Shown here: positions 15,436 through 24,003 of the stretch, one piece after another
Layout: each line of letters starts with the position of its first letter
How positions within the stretch are numbered: position 1 is the stretch's first letter
Assembly (NCBI GenBank): GCA_030694465.1
Contig: JAUXYJ010000044.1
Location: 1 to 32,965 of the forward strand
Source: Deltaproteobacteria bacterium
GTDB taxonomy: Bacteria; Myxococcota_A; Polyangia; Polyangiales; Ga0077539
Reading direction: 5' to 3'
Length of the DNA: 32,965 nucleotides
Notes under the pieces: model-generated
Seen by the model: only the letters and a program-made list of their open reading frames with translations
Databases searched by the model: none
What the model was told of the DNA's origin: nothing
Program-made: the position numbers and the translations under genes

Positions 15436-16771
15436 GCGCAAAGAGCCCATCGCGGGGCAGCACGTGCTCGGGGTCATAGCGCTCGTCCCCGAGGTTCACG
15501 ATCACAAACATCACCCGCGCGTCGTGCGAGTCGAGCTCCATCGCCGTAGCCCACTCGCCGTCGTTCACGGGCGGCGACGGGGCGCGCCCACGCTCGCGGT
15601 CAAACGCGTCCAAGCGCACCGCGACCACACGCCAGCGCCGCCACGGCGCGCCATGAAACCACACGGACATGGTCCCCTCGCGCAGCCCCCGCGTGTCCAC
15701 CGAGACATACGCCGCCCCGGTGCTCGCCAAAGGGGTCTCGGGCTGCGCCCACAACGGAAGCTGTCGATACGACACCTCGCGCAGGGGCCTGGGCGCCAGG
15801 CTCGGCCCCTCGCGCCAGCCCACCGAGTCAAAGCGATCACCGGGCGAGCCCGTCAACCCGCGTACTACCGCGAAATCACTAATAAATTCGTCCAAGCCCC
15901 CCTGCTCACTCCGCAAGAGCCTCCGCAAGAGATCAAACACATCAGGCTCGTCGCTCAGCGTGCTCGCCCCGCCCTCGGTCCAGCCCACCGCCCCCGTCGC
16001 GAGACCGCGCCAGAGCGCAAACGACCCGTTGTCAAACCGCGCATCGAGCCAGTCAAAGAACACCGCCCCGCCCCGCGCTCGCTCGTCACTCCTCGCAGCC
16101 ACCGGCGAGGCCGTGACAGCCCCTGGCCGCGCGACCGAGGGCCGAGACCACGGCCGCTCAAAGATCCCCGCCCCGGGGTCCTGCGCCGCGCGCTCGAGCG
16201 CCTCTTCGCTCGCGCCCTCGCCCAGCGCCCGCGCCGCGATCGCCGCAGCAAATCCCACGCGCCACGCCCTCGGAGCCCGCGCATCGCTGCCCCACAGCGA
16301 CGCCTGCGCCATGCCCTCGGTGAGCGCTCGCAGCCGCGCCCTGGGCTCGAGCCCCGCACGCAAAGAGATCACCGCGGGCGACCGATCCCAGGGCTCGCCA
16401 TAGGCCAACGCGTCAGGCTCGACCCGCACGGCGTCTCCGCCCTCAAGCGCCCGCACAACGTACACATCCAGCGCCGGCGAGCCCCCACGGGTCCCGTCGG
16501 GCAACGGCGCGGCGAACCCCATGCGGTGGACCAGCAAATCAAACGCGCGCTCGGCGTCCGCGAGGGTCTCGCGCAGCTCGCGCTCGCTCACGCCGGCGCC
16601 CTGATGGACCCTCAGGGGGACCCTCACCGCGCTCACGCTCCCGCCCCCCGGCTCGGGCCTGCGCGCGTCCAGCGGGATCTCTTCGCCCCGCACAAAGCTC
16701 TGGGCGCCCTGGCCTAGCGCGCTCGCGCTCACGAGCGAAGTAAGCACCATTGCCTGCAAAAACACACGCAT
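15401..16771 (-). CDS. Secreted protein of unknown function, 456 aa
   Basis: Not recognised. It begins with a signal peptide (MRVFLQAMVLTSLVSASALG, cleavage likely after ALG) with a GAGAGAAG ribosome-binding site upstream of ATG 16771; the frame is open to 16924 but without a sensible N-terminus. The middle (~70-330) looks helical and includes FFDWLDARFDNGSFALW and DVFDLLRRLLRSEQGGLDEF. The C-terminal ~110 residues look beta-rich and end in a domain with MSVWFHGAPWRRWRVVAVRL. The layout resembles a protease-like domain with a trailing beta-sandwich, but I see no HExxH or other catalytic motif. It converges on the S8 protease and overlaps its last 35 bp. Confidence 0.75.
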   Translation of the reverse strand: MRVFLQAMVLTSLVSASALGQGAQSFVRGEEIPLDARRPEPGGGSVSAVRVPLRVHQGAGVSERELRETLADAERAFDLLVHRMGFAAPLPDGTRGGSPALDVYVVRALEGGDAVRVEPDALAYGEPWDRSPAVISLRAGLEPRARLRALTEGMAQASLWGSDARAPRAWRVGFAAAIAARALGEGASEEALERAAQDPGAGIFERPWSRPSVARPGAVTASPVAARSDERARGGAVFFDWLDARFDNGSFALWRGLATGAVGWTEGGASTLSDEPDVFDLLRRLLRSEQGGLDEFISDFAVVRGLTGSPGDRFDSVGWREGPSLAPRPLREVSYRQLPLWAQPETPLASTGAAYVSVDTRGLREGTMSVWFHGAPWRRWRVVAVRLDAFDRERGRAPSPPVNDGEWATAMELDSHDARVMFVIVNLGDERYDPEHVLPRDGLFALNVVLRNARNE

Positions 16772-16969
16772 TGTAGTCTTCTCTCTCTGCGCAACCGAGC
16801 ACATCACCGACCGCGTTATGTCACGATTTGCCCGCGCCCTACACTGCGCAGTGCGCACCCCCAACGCGAGAAGGCACCCCGGCTCATCGCGTTTTTTTTG
16901 CGCGCGTGACACCACAAAACACACGAAGAATTGACGCCAACACCCCTTCGCGATCTATCGTTGCGCGCA
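16772..16969. promoter_or_regulatory. Divergent intergenic region
   Basis: A 198-bp region between two divergent genes (secreted protein, minus; V4R-like protein, plus), which must hold both promoters. It includes a T8 run (16892-16899), AT-rich relative to its surroundings. I could not identify firm -35/-10 boxes. Confidence 0.35.
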
Positions 16970-17536
16970 ATGTCTGTACGACCCGTTGACCTTCGTGGCG
17001 CTCTCATCGCGGACTATCCGCGCGGCCGCTTGCTCTCGCAGCACCAGCAACCGCTGCTCGCCCTGCCCGCAAGCGCCCTTGAGGCCCTCCTCGCGTCGAG
17101 CTCCGAGACCGCCCACGCCGCCCTCGTACACAGCCTCGCGCCGGCCCTCGAGGCAGCAGCCCGCGAAGCGCTCGACGGCCCCGTAAGAGACTGCGGGCCC
17201 GAAGACATCGCCTACGCCATCAACGCTGCGTTTGCACGCTATGGCCTCGGTCACGTGCTCTTTGAGCGCCACGGAGACCTCTTGGCCGCGCGCCTCTGCG
17301 ATGCCCCCGGCGCGCAGCCCTCGTCCGCAGTGACCACCCTCGTGGGAAAGCTCGTCGCCGCGCTGATCACCGCGCTCACCGCGACCCCCGTGCACGCGCA
17401 AGTGCTCGCGGGCGAGCCCGAGCCCTGCGTGGTCCTCGCGGACCCCACCGTCTGCGCCCTCGCGCGCACCCCCTCGGCCCACACCCTCGCGACGCTCGCC
17501 GCCGCAGTGCACCTCCCCTCTCAGGTGGCCTCATGA
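16970..17536 (+). CDS. Protein with V4R-like C-terminal half
   Basis: A 188-aa soluble protein. The C-terminal half (~90-175) contains DIAYAINAAFARYGLGHVL, a Gly/Leu-rich helix (LVGKLVAALITALTATPVHA) and a final Cys-containing strand (EPEPCVVLADPTVCAL). This order resembles V4R (4-vinyl reductase type) domains, small ligand-binding modules often linked to regulators. The match is by pattern only and the usual closing GDPxCxF reads ADPTVCAL. The start at ATG 16970 follows the divergent region. Its stop overlaps the next gene as ATGA (17533-17536), so the two proteins probably act together. Confidence 0.7.
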   Translation: MSVRPVDLRGALIADYPRGRLLSQHQQPLLALPASALEALLASSSETAHAALVHSLAPALEAAAREALDGPVRDCGPEDIAYAINAAFARYGLGHVLFERHGDLLAARLCDAPGAQPSSAVTTLVGKLVAALITALTATPVHAQVLAGEPEPCVVLADPTVCALARTPSAHTLATLAAAVHLPSQVAS

Positions 17537-18621
17537 ACACCGATGACCAAATCTCTCTCCTCGAGACCCTCCTGGGCCGTGTCCGCCAGCGCGCCACCGA
17601 GCCGCGCGCGCGCGTAGCCCTCGCAGCAGCGGCGCCCCTCGCGACCGCTGCGCCCGCCCCTCCGCCGGTGACTCAAGCGCCCCTCGCGGTTAAAGCGCCC
17701 CTCTCTGCGCCCGTCGCGCCTGCCGCCCCCGTGGTCAGCCCTGTGCCTCCTGAGAGCTCAGCGGCCCCCGAGGTCACGCTCGAAGCGCAGCCCGCAGCGG
17801 TGGTCCCAGCCCCTCCCCCGGTCATCGCGCCTCCCCGCGCAACCCTCGCCAAGCCCACCCGCAGCTCGGCCTATGTGTCCAAGGGCGGCGTATCCGACGA
17901 GCTCCCAGACCTCGATTTTGACGACGACGAAGACTACGAAGAAGACTACGTCGAAGAGCTCGACGCACCGGGCCCCCTCGCGCTCGACCAGATCGACACC
18001 GCTTTTGACGCCCCCACGCTTGGGCTCGACACAGACCTCGACGCGCCTGACTCGGTCCCCTTTCCGCTGGTCCCCTCGCCCGTCCCTGTGGCCGCGGCGG
18101 TCCCCTCGCCCGACAGCGGCAGCGAGTTTGTCGTCCCCTCCCACGAGGTCGCGCCCATCCCCGCGCCCCCCGTGCCCAGCCCCCTCGCGGTCTCGCTCGA
18201 CGCGACGCCTCTTGAGCTCGAGAGCTCTCCCCTCGCGAGCGCCCTCCCGCCCTCGTCCGAGCACTCCCCGGTGGACCTGCACATCCCCCGCCCCTCCCCC
18301 CTGCCCCAGGTCTCTGAGCCGCGCCCTCAGCCCGTGCCCGTCGAAGAGTCCATCCCGCTGGTGCGCCGCAGCGTGGCCCCCCCGCCGGTGTCCCTCGAGT
18401 TTCGCTCGCTCGCCAAGCCCGACCTCTCGGTCCCTTCCTTCGTGAGCCCCCTCGCCGAGCCCCTCCCCGAGCCCACCGCTCCCGTGGCCGCCCAGCGCTT
18501 CGAGTCCTCTCACACCCTCGCCGCCGCCCCCATCCAAGAGCTCGGCGAAGCCCCTGCCCTGCTCCACGCCCCCAGCTTCGTCGCCCTCCTCGGGCGCACC
18601 CTGGCCCTGCGCCCCCGCTGA
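17533..18621 (+). CDS. Proline/alanine-rich, largely disordered protein
   Basis: A 362-aa protein beginning with a short helix (MNTDDQISLLETLLGRVRQR), which is probably the only folded docking segment. The rest is low complexity: Ala/Pro-rich to ~105, a highly acidic stretch at ~122-145 (DLDFDDDEDYEEDYVEELD), then Pro/Ser/Val-rich sequence to a basic end. No catalytic domain is visible. It is translationally coupled to the V4R-like gene by a 4-bp overlap. The layout suggests a scaffold or adaptor, but that is inference. Codon bias in GC-rich DNA can make such ORFs look open, yet the coupled start supports a real gene. Confidence 0.7.
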   Translation: MNTDDQISLLETLLGRVRQRATEPRARVALAAAAPLATAAPAPPPVTQAPLAVKAPLSAPVAPAAPVVSPVPPESSAAPEVTLEAQPAAVVPAPPPVIAPPRATLAKPTRSSAYVSKGGVSDELPDLDFDDDEDYEEDYVEELDAPGPLALDQIDTAFDAPTLGLDTDLDAPDSVPFPLVPSPVPVAAAVPSPDSGSEFVVPSHEVAPIPAPPVPSPLAVSLDATPLELESSPLASALPPSSEHSPVDLHIPRPSPLPQVSEPRPQPVPVEESIPLVRRSVAPPPVSLEFRSLAKPDLSVPSFVSPLAEPLPEPTAPVAAQRFESSHTLAAAPIQELGEAPALLHAPSFVALLGRTLALRPR

Positions 18622-18686
18622 CCCCATCGCGCACTCCGCGCACTCACACAGCGCGCTCTCCCCAACGCCCCCTCGGTGGCTACACG

Positions 18687-19289
18687 CTAGCCCGCGTCTG
18701 GGGTCGCCCGTGAGGCTCGCGCCGCGCGCTGGGCCCCACGCCCTCGCGCCCTGGCCACCACCGCTTGCGCGGGCTCTTTTCGGGTCACCCGAAGCGTGGC
18801 CCCGTCCGGACGCACCCAGTACGAAGCCTCGGCAAAGCGCCCAGCATCCGCCGCCGAGTACAAGAGCTCAAGCGCAGCGCTCGCACCCTGGCGCCCACGC
18901 ACAACAGGGCCCCAATTGTAACCATTCTCAAAGGGCATCGCCGCGACGCTCGCCACGGTGAGCGCACGCCACCCCTGGGGCTCTGCAAAGAGCACCACGG
19001 CGCCACGCCCTGCGCGCGTCACGTCCGCACCCTCCGACAGCTCCACGAGCGCGACCATGTCCAGGTCGCCGTCACCATCCACGTCGACACGCTGCGCGTC
19101 GACAAGCTCTTGCCCCGCGCGCACACACTCCGACGGCGTCGCAAACACGCCCTCTCGGGTGAGCACCACGGCCACCTCAGGCGTCGCCGCACGCGCACGC
19201 GCCAGGGCGGGGCTCTGCGCCAACGCCACCTGCGGACAGGTCACACTCAACAAAGTACCGAGCAACAACACAACGCTTCGATGTGCCAT
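18687..19289 (-). CDS. Small secreted protein with Asp-rich calcium-type loop
   Basis: A 200-aa protein with a signal peptide (MAHRSVVLLLGTLLSVTCPQ, cleavage likely after ALA at ~24). At ~68-78 it has VDVDGDGDLDMVAL, the DxDxDGxxD calcium-binding loop typical of FG-GAP/VCBS and dockerin-like repeats; only one copy is present. The remainder looks beta-rich (WRALTVASVAAMPFENGYNW) and ends in a basic Arg/Ala tail. No enzyme motif recognised. It converges on the proline-rich gene with a 65-bp gap. Confidence 0.72.
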   Translation of the reverse strand: MAHRSVVLLLGTLLSVTCPQVALAQSPALARARAATPEVAVVLTREGVFATPSECVRAGQELVDAQRVDVDGDGDLDMVALVELSEGADVTRAGRGAVVLFAEPQGWRALTVASVAAMPFENGYNWGPVVRGRQGASAALELLYSAADAGRFAEASYWVRPDGATLRVTRKEPAQAVVARARGRGAQRAARASRATPDAG

Positions 19290-19416
19290 AGGGCCTCCGG
19301 TCGTCAGCGTTGCAGCAATCCTTGTGCCTCACCCAGTTTTGTGCAGAGCCCCCGAGTCCAGCGTCCCCAACGCGACAGAATCCACACCGAAGCAACGCAC
19401 ACATTGCTCACTCTGT

Positions 19417-19430
19417 CTGCAAATTTGCAG
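19417..19430. repeat. 14-bp perfect palindrome
   Basis: CTGCAAATTTGCAG is a perfect AT-cored palindrome in the 280-bp gap between the end of the pyrophosphatase gene and the start of the minus-strand secreted protein gene, about 130 bp upstream of the latter. It could be an operator for a dimeric repressor. No second copy was noticed. Confidence 0.4.
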
Positions 19431-19569
19431 GACATCCCACCGAGTTGACAACACGCACCCCGCACGTCCCTCGCGGTCACGCTCGCCGCCCACGCTGCGA
19501 ACCACACTGCACACTCGTGACATGGGCTTCACAGTCCACGCCGCACAGTGTGCAATCCCCCACACACCC

Positions 19570-22158
19570 TCAGCCCGCCGGAGGCTCGTCTGGGCTCGCT
19601 TCGCCAGAGCCCTCAGAGCCGGACTCACTCGCCGCCGCCGCGCGCACAGCATCGGGGACCAGCGGCGCCGTCGAGATGCGCTGATTGACGGACTCGTGGC
19701 GATACGGCGTGGGCCCTTGATGAGGCACGACTTGCGCGAGGGGTGCCACCTGGTGGCTGCGGATGCGCATGCGGTAAAAAGACCGCCACACGAAATAGCA
19801 CATGCCACCAAAGAGCATCAACGCCAGCACATGCGCCGCGACGCGCCCGTCTGCGGTCTTGCTCATCTCGTGACCCATGCCCGCGGCCAACAGACCGAAG
19901 AGCGTCGTGAACTTGATCACCGGGTTCATCGCGACCGAGGCCGTGTCCTTGAAGGGGTCCCCGACGGTGTCGCCGACGACACACGCCGCGTGCAACGGCG
20001 TGTTCTTCTTTTTGAGCTCAACCTCGACGACCTTCTTGGCGTTGTCCCAAGCCCCCCCCGCGTTGGCCATAAACAACGACTGATACAGACCCACGATCGC
20101 CATCGAGATCAAATAGCCCACAAAGAAGAAGGCATCGGCGAAGGCAAACGCAAGCGTTCCGAGAAAAATCGCGAAGAAAATATTGGTCATCCCGCGCTGC
20201 GCGTAGATCGTACAGATCTCGACGACCTTGCGGCTGTCCTCGACGCTCGCGGGCTTGTCCGTATCCAACTTGATGTTAGCCTTGATAAACTCGACCGCAC
20301 GAAACGCCCCGGTCGACACCGCCTGCGTCGAGGCCCCGGCGAACCAATGGATCACCGCGCCGCCCATGATCAAGCCCAGCAAGAACGGGGTATTTGTCAC
20401 CGAAAGATAGCGCAATTGCTCGCTATTGAGCCGATCGGTGAGGTCCAACACGATCGAGAAGATCAGCGTCATCGCGCCCACCACCGCGGTCCCAATCAAG
20501 ACCGGCTTGGCCGTGGCTTTAAACGTGTTGCCCGCGCCGTCGTTCTCTTCGAGAAAGTGCTTGCCCGCTTCGAAGTCTGCAACAAACCCGAAGTCTCGCT
20601 TGATCTCACTTGAGATATCCGAGATCTTCTCAATCTGAGACAATTCAAAGACCGATTGCGCGTTGTCCGTCACCGGACCGTACGAATCCACCGCGATGGT
20701 CACCGGCCCCATGGTCAAAAACCCAAAGGCCAACAAGCCCAACGCAAACACGGACGCCGCAGCGCCGTCGGCCAACGGGATCAGCTCGCGGAGCCCCATC
20801 GAGCTCACATAGCTCACCGTGCCCATGAGCCCCACAAAGACCACGCCCATCCAGAACGCGCTAAAGTTTCCGGCGGTAAGACCGGCCAACACGTTGAGCG
20901 AGGCCCCACCCTCTTCGCTCGCCTCGAGGGTCTCTCTCACGTGGGCGCTCGTGGTCGAGGTAAACACCTTGATCACCTCAGGGATGAGCGCCCCGGCCAG
21001 CGTGCCACACCCGACAATCAACGAGAGCTGCCACCAGAGGTCCTTGTTTCCGCCCACATTCGGGATCAAAAACGCAGACACTCCGAAGGTAACGACAATC
21101 GAAATCGCCGAGGTCATGCGCACCAGAGTCGTCAAGGGCGCTTCAAAATCCATTGTCTTTGCACGGAGATAGCGGCTCTTTACCAACGCCGCGTTGATCA
21201 TGTACGACACGATCGAGCTCACGACCATCGTCGACGCCAGCGCAAAGAGCCACGTGAGCAGCTGGATCTGCACCGTCGTGTCGTCGACCACCTTGGTGAT
21301 AAACACGATGAGCGCCACCGAGGTCACCCCGTAGGTCTCAAAGCCGTCCGCCGTAGGACCCACCGAGTCGCCCGCGTTGTCCCCCGCGCAGTCGGCGATC
21401 ACGCCCGGGTTGCGCGCGTCGTCTTCGTCAATGTTGTACACAATCTTCATCAGATCCGCGCCGATGTCCGCGATCTTCGTGAAGATTCCGCCAGCGATTC
21501 GCAAGGCCACCGCGCCGAGAGACTCGCCGATCGCGAAGCCAATAAAGCACGGCCCCGCGTAGTCCTGCGGCATGAAGAGCATGATCCCAAGCAAGATCAA
21601 GAGCTCGACCGAGATCAAGAGCGCCCCGATGCTGATCCCAGCCCGCAGCGGGACCGCGTGCACCGGGTAGGGCTTGCCCTCGAGGCTGGCAAACGCAGCG
21701 CGCGAGTTGGCAAAGGTGTTGACCCGAATGCCAAACCAGCTCACTAACAGACTCCCGGCGATTCCCAAGAATGAGAAGAGCAGGATCGCTAAGATCTTTA
21801 AGGCATCAAGGCGCTCAATCGCTGCAAAATACGCGACAACGACGACTCCGATAAAGATCTCGAGAAACAAAATGTACTTGGCCTGCTGCCACAAGTACGC
21901 TTTGCAAGTCTCGTAGATAAGCTCAGAGATCTCGCGCATCGAGCGATGCACCGGCATGTCTCGGACCTGGCGCAAGACCAGCAACCCAAAGACAATCCCG
22001 ATCACACACACCGCGAGCCCGATCGAGAGCACATTCGCGCCGCTCAGCCCGCCCACAAATCGCACGCCCTCGGAGTGCAAATTCGGGAGCCTTACGCTCG
22101 CCTCGCTGCCACCCTGCGTCACACTCTGCGCCAGTAGCCCCAGCCATTGCTGTATCAC
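19570..22158 (-). CDS. hppA: Membrane-bound proton-translocating pyrophosphatase, divergent type
   Basis: An 862-aa integral membrane pyrophosphatase with about 15-16 hydrophobic segments, which couples PPi hydrolysis to ion pumping. The three substrate-site motifs are present: DIGADLM...DEDDARNPGVIADCAGDNAGDS (~230-262), DSYGPVTDNAQ with GNTFKATAKP (~540-552), and GGAWDNAKK with GDTVGDPFKDT (~700-737). Lys547 (in FKAT) occupies the position whose Lys marks K-independent enzymes in classical families. The core GDNAGDSVGPTADGFETYG differs from the usual GDNVGDxAGMGADLFxS and matches the divergent group described as Na-regulated proton pumps; subgroup by memory, not search. The GTG start at 22158 has GAGG 6 bases upstream; the upstream open frame to 22440 is junk. 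The C-terminal ~60-residue tail is Ser/Glu/Pro-rich. Confidence 0.9.
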   Translation of the reverse strand: MIQQWLGLLAQSVTQGGSEASVRLPNLHSEGVRFVGGLSGANVLSIGLAVCVIGIVFGLLVLRQVRDMPVHRSMREISELIYETCKAYLWQQAKYILFLEIFIGVVVVAYFAAIERLDALKILAILLFSFLGIAGSLLVSWFGIRVNTFANSRAAFASLEGKPYPVHAVPLRAGISIGALLISVELLILLGIMLFMPQDYAGPCFIGFAIGESLGAVALRIAGGIFTKIADIGADLMKIVYNIDEDDARNPGVIADCAGDNAGDSVGPTADGFETYGVTSVALIVFITKVVDDTTVQIQLLTWLFALASTMVVSSIVSYMINAALVKSRYLRAKTMDFEAPLTTLVRMTSAISIVVTFGVSAFLIPNVGGNKDLWWQLSLIVGCGTLAGALIPEVIKVFTSTTSAHVRETLEASEEGGASLNVLAGLTAGNFSAFWMGVVFVGLMGTVSYVSSMGLRELIPLADGAAASVFALGLLAFGFLTMGPVTIAVDSYGPVTDNAQSVFELSQIEKISDISSEIKRDFGFVADFEAGKHFLEENDGAGNTFKATAKPVLIGTAVVGAMTLIFSIVLDLTDRLNSEQLRYLSVTNTPFLLGLIMGGAVIHWFAGASTQAVSTGAFRAVEFIKANIKLDTDKPASVEDSRKVVEICTIYAQRGMTNIFFAIFLGTLAFAFADAFFFVGYLISMAIVGLYQSLFMANAGGAWDNAKKVVEVELKKKNTPLHAACVVGDTVGDPFKDTASVAMNPVIKFTTLFGLLAAGMGHEMSKTADGRVAAHVLALMLFGGMCYFVWRSFYRMRIRSHQVAPLAQVVPHQGPTPYRHESVNQRISTAPLVPDAVRAAAASESGSEGSGEASPDEPPAG

Positions 22159-22429
22159 CGTTGACCTCAACCTCCGCGGCGATGCGTTCGCGCCGCTCGA
22201 TATCACTCGCCGGAGGACCGTTACTCCCGCGCTGTGCCGTAGCCCGCTGTACGAAAGCGCCCAGGACCAAAGGTTCTCTGAGCCCTCGCATTTTGGGCGA
22301 CACCCTCTACGCCCCTGCGTTTGTAGACGGGGCGCGTAGAGACTGCAATGCACCGCAGCCCTAACTCCTTGGGCGCGATCGCCCAGATCAACCCACTCAC
22401 ACCCCCTCAAACCCCCGCGAGAGCCCTCT
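22159..22429. promoter_or_regulatory. Divergent intergenic region with a hairpin
   Basis: A 271-bp gap between the divergent pyrophosphatase (minus) and NRDE protein (plus) genes. A strong imperfect inverted repeat lies at 22305-22341 (CTCTACGCCCC ... GGGGCGCGTAGAG, two-base bulge), about 90 bp before the NRDE start. No clear promoter boxes found. Confidence 0.4.
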
Positions 22430-23212
22430 ATGTGCACCATCGCCCTGCTTCACCAATTGCGCGAAGACCACTCGCTCGTGGTCGCCGCCAACCGCGACGA
22501 GTTTTATGCGCGCCCCGCCACGCCGCCCCAAGTGCTCGACCCTCACACCGGCGCCATCGGTGGCCTCGATCACAAGGGCGGAACCTGGATGGGCCTCTCC
22601 CAAGCCGGTCTCTTCGTGGGGCTCACCAACCAGCGCACCCACCTCCCGCCGCCCGAAAACGCCCGCTCGCGCGGCGAGGTCGTCCGCGCAGCCCTGAGCG
22701 CTACCTCGTTTGACGAAGCCCTCGGCGCGCTCTTTGAAATCGACCCCAGCGAGTACCCTCCGTTTAATCTCGTCCTCGGGGACGGCCGTGAGCTCGTGGT
22801 GCTCTACGCGCGCCCCGATGGCATCGAGCATGTGCCCCTCGAACCCGGGCTCTATGTGCTCGCCAACGACCGGCTGGACTCTCCGTTGTTTCCGAAGACC
22901 GAGCGATTTGCTCAGCGCATTCGCCCATGGATCGACAGCCCCTGGCCCGAGCTCTCGCGCGCCCTCCGCGAGGCGCTTGGCGACACCTCCCTGCCCGAAG
23001 CCCACCTGCTGCCCGACGACCCCGACAGCCCCTTGCCCGCCCCGTGGCGCCACGCCCTGCAAGCGCTCTGCATCCACACGCCCGGCTATGGCACCTGCTC
23101 GTCCACCCTCGCTGCGCTGGGCGAAGACGGCCCCCACGCGTACCACTTTGCCCACGGCGCACCCGACCAGGTCCCCTTCACAGACCTCACCGCGCTGCTC
23201 GCCCGCGCCTGA
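22430..23212 (+). CDS. NRDE (TANGO2-type) family protein
   Basis: A 260-aa member of the NRDE/TANGO2 family. It begins MCTIAL, with Cys2 in the position expected of an N-terminal nucleophile-like fold, followed by the name-giving NRDE in VVAANRDEFYARPATPP. It then shows GGLDHKGGTWMGLSQAGLF and LTNQRT, all typical of the family. The C-terminal half has YGTCSSTLAALGEDG. Family members are linked to heme or lipid handling, but the bacterial substrate is unsettled. Full family length. Divergent from the pyrophosphatase gene; an 18-bp palindrome follows 23 bp after the stop. Confidence 0.92.
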   Translation: MCTIALLHQLREDHSLVVAANRDEFYARPATPPQVLDPHTGAIGGLDHKGGTWMGLSQAGLFVGLTNQRTHLPPPENARSRGEVVRAALSATSFDEALGALFEIDPSEYPPFNLVLGDGRELVVLYARPDGIEHVPLEPGLYVLANDRLDSPLFPKTERFAQRIRPWIDSPWPELSRALREALGDTSLPEAHLLPDDPDSPLPAPWRHALQALCIHTPGYGTCSSTLAALGEDGPHAYHFAHGAPDQVPFTDLTALLARA

Positions 23213-23235
23213 GCGCCTCGGGGCCCCTAAGGGAC

Positions 23236-23253
23236 CCCGGCGACGTCGCCGGG
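23236..23253. terminator. 18-bp palindrome, copy 2, possible terminator
   Basis: Identical to 15383-15400, here intergenic, 23 bp after the NRDE gene stop. The position after a gene end in both cases suggests a terminator or a repeated palindromic element. It has no U-tract, so a rho-independent terminator in the strict sense is doubtful. Confidence 0.45.
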
Positions 23254-23289
23254 TGACACCCCGCAGCGCCTCTGCGCTACCCTCGCGCG

Positions 23290-23764
23290 ATGACCTCCCA
23301 CGCAGCCACGCTCGTCTCTCCATGGCTGCCCAAAGCCCGCTGGGCCTTAGGGCGCAGAGAGCTCTCAGTCGCTTGGACAATCCCCGCTCGATTGCTGGTT
23401 TGCCCGAGGCGAGCGAGACCGCGTGTATGCCCTCTGCGACCAGCAAGCGGCCCCATCACGCGCCGCACGGCTCGCGTGGTACAGCAACTTTGACACGGGG
23501 ATGCCTGCGCAAAAAGCAGCCCTCCGCGCGCTCTCGCTGCACAAGCACAACCCCAGCGTCTTTGGCCTCGTCCCGCTCACCGACGAGACCGTGGTCGCGC
23601 GCGCAGTGAAGCTGGCGCGCCATGCGGACGAGTGCCCTGGGCAGCGCGTGCTCCCGCGCAGCTCGTCACCGTCGGACGCGGCGCGGCCGGCGCCCTCAGG
23701 TGGATCCAGACCCCCGTGTGACACAAATTACGAGCGCGAAATATACACATTCGCCGACACGTAA
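23290..23764 (+). pseudogene. Decayed ORF, frameshifted
   Basis: The first part reads MTSHAATLVSPWLPKARWAL in one frame and then loses protein character. From ~23390 a second frame carries convincing sequence: CWFARGERDRVYALCDQQ, LAWYSNFDTGMPAQKAALRA and SVFGLVPLTDETVVARAV, fading after ~23640 into low-complexity Pro/Ser. The two parts look like one gene broken by a frameshift near 23370-23390, with a degraded 3' end. Family not recognised. An alternative is a short genuine ORF from GTG 23423. Confidence 0.4.
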
Positions 23765-24003
23765 AAGCACATTCATCTGACAATTCGCAGGATAAAACGG
23801 CATCACATCTAAACCGGTTCATCGCCTCACTGCCCATGCACTCTCTGATCGGCGCGCTTGGGCTGGGGGCCTAAGTTGTCATCCGCCAGCGAGTCTGCGA
23901 AGGTAGCGCTCAGTGGAGCGCTGGAGGGCGATCCCGACACACCTCAACTGCCAAGGCGCTCCCTCGGCAGTTCATCCCTTTCGAGAGAGAGAAAACCACA
24001 CGC
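23765..24003. promoter_or_regulatory. Upstream region of the Stig1-repeat lipoprotein gene
   Basis: This 239-bp stretch is less GC-rich at its left end and should hold the promoter of the gene at 24004. It contains a small hairpin at 23907-23924 (AGCGCT, loop CAGTGG, AGCGCT). A stronger one at 23946-23972 (AACTGCC/GGCAGTT, extendable by AGG/CCT) ends 31 bp before the ATG, so it likely forms in the 5' UTR. Confidence 0.45.
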
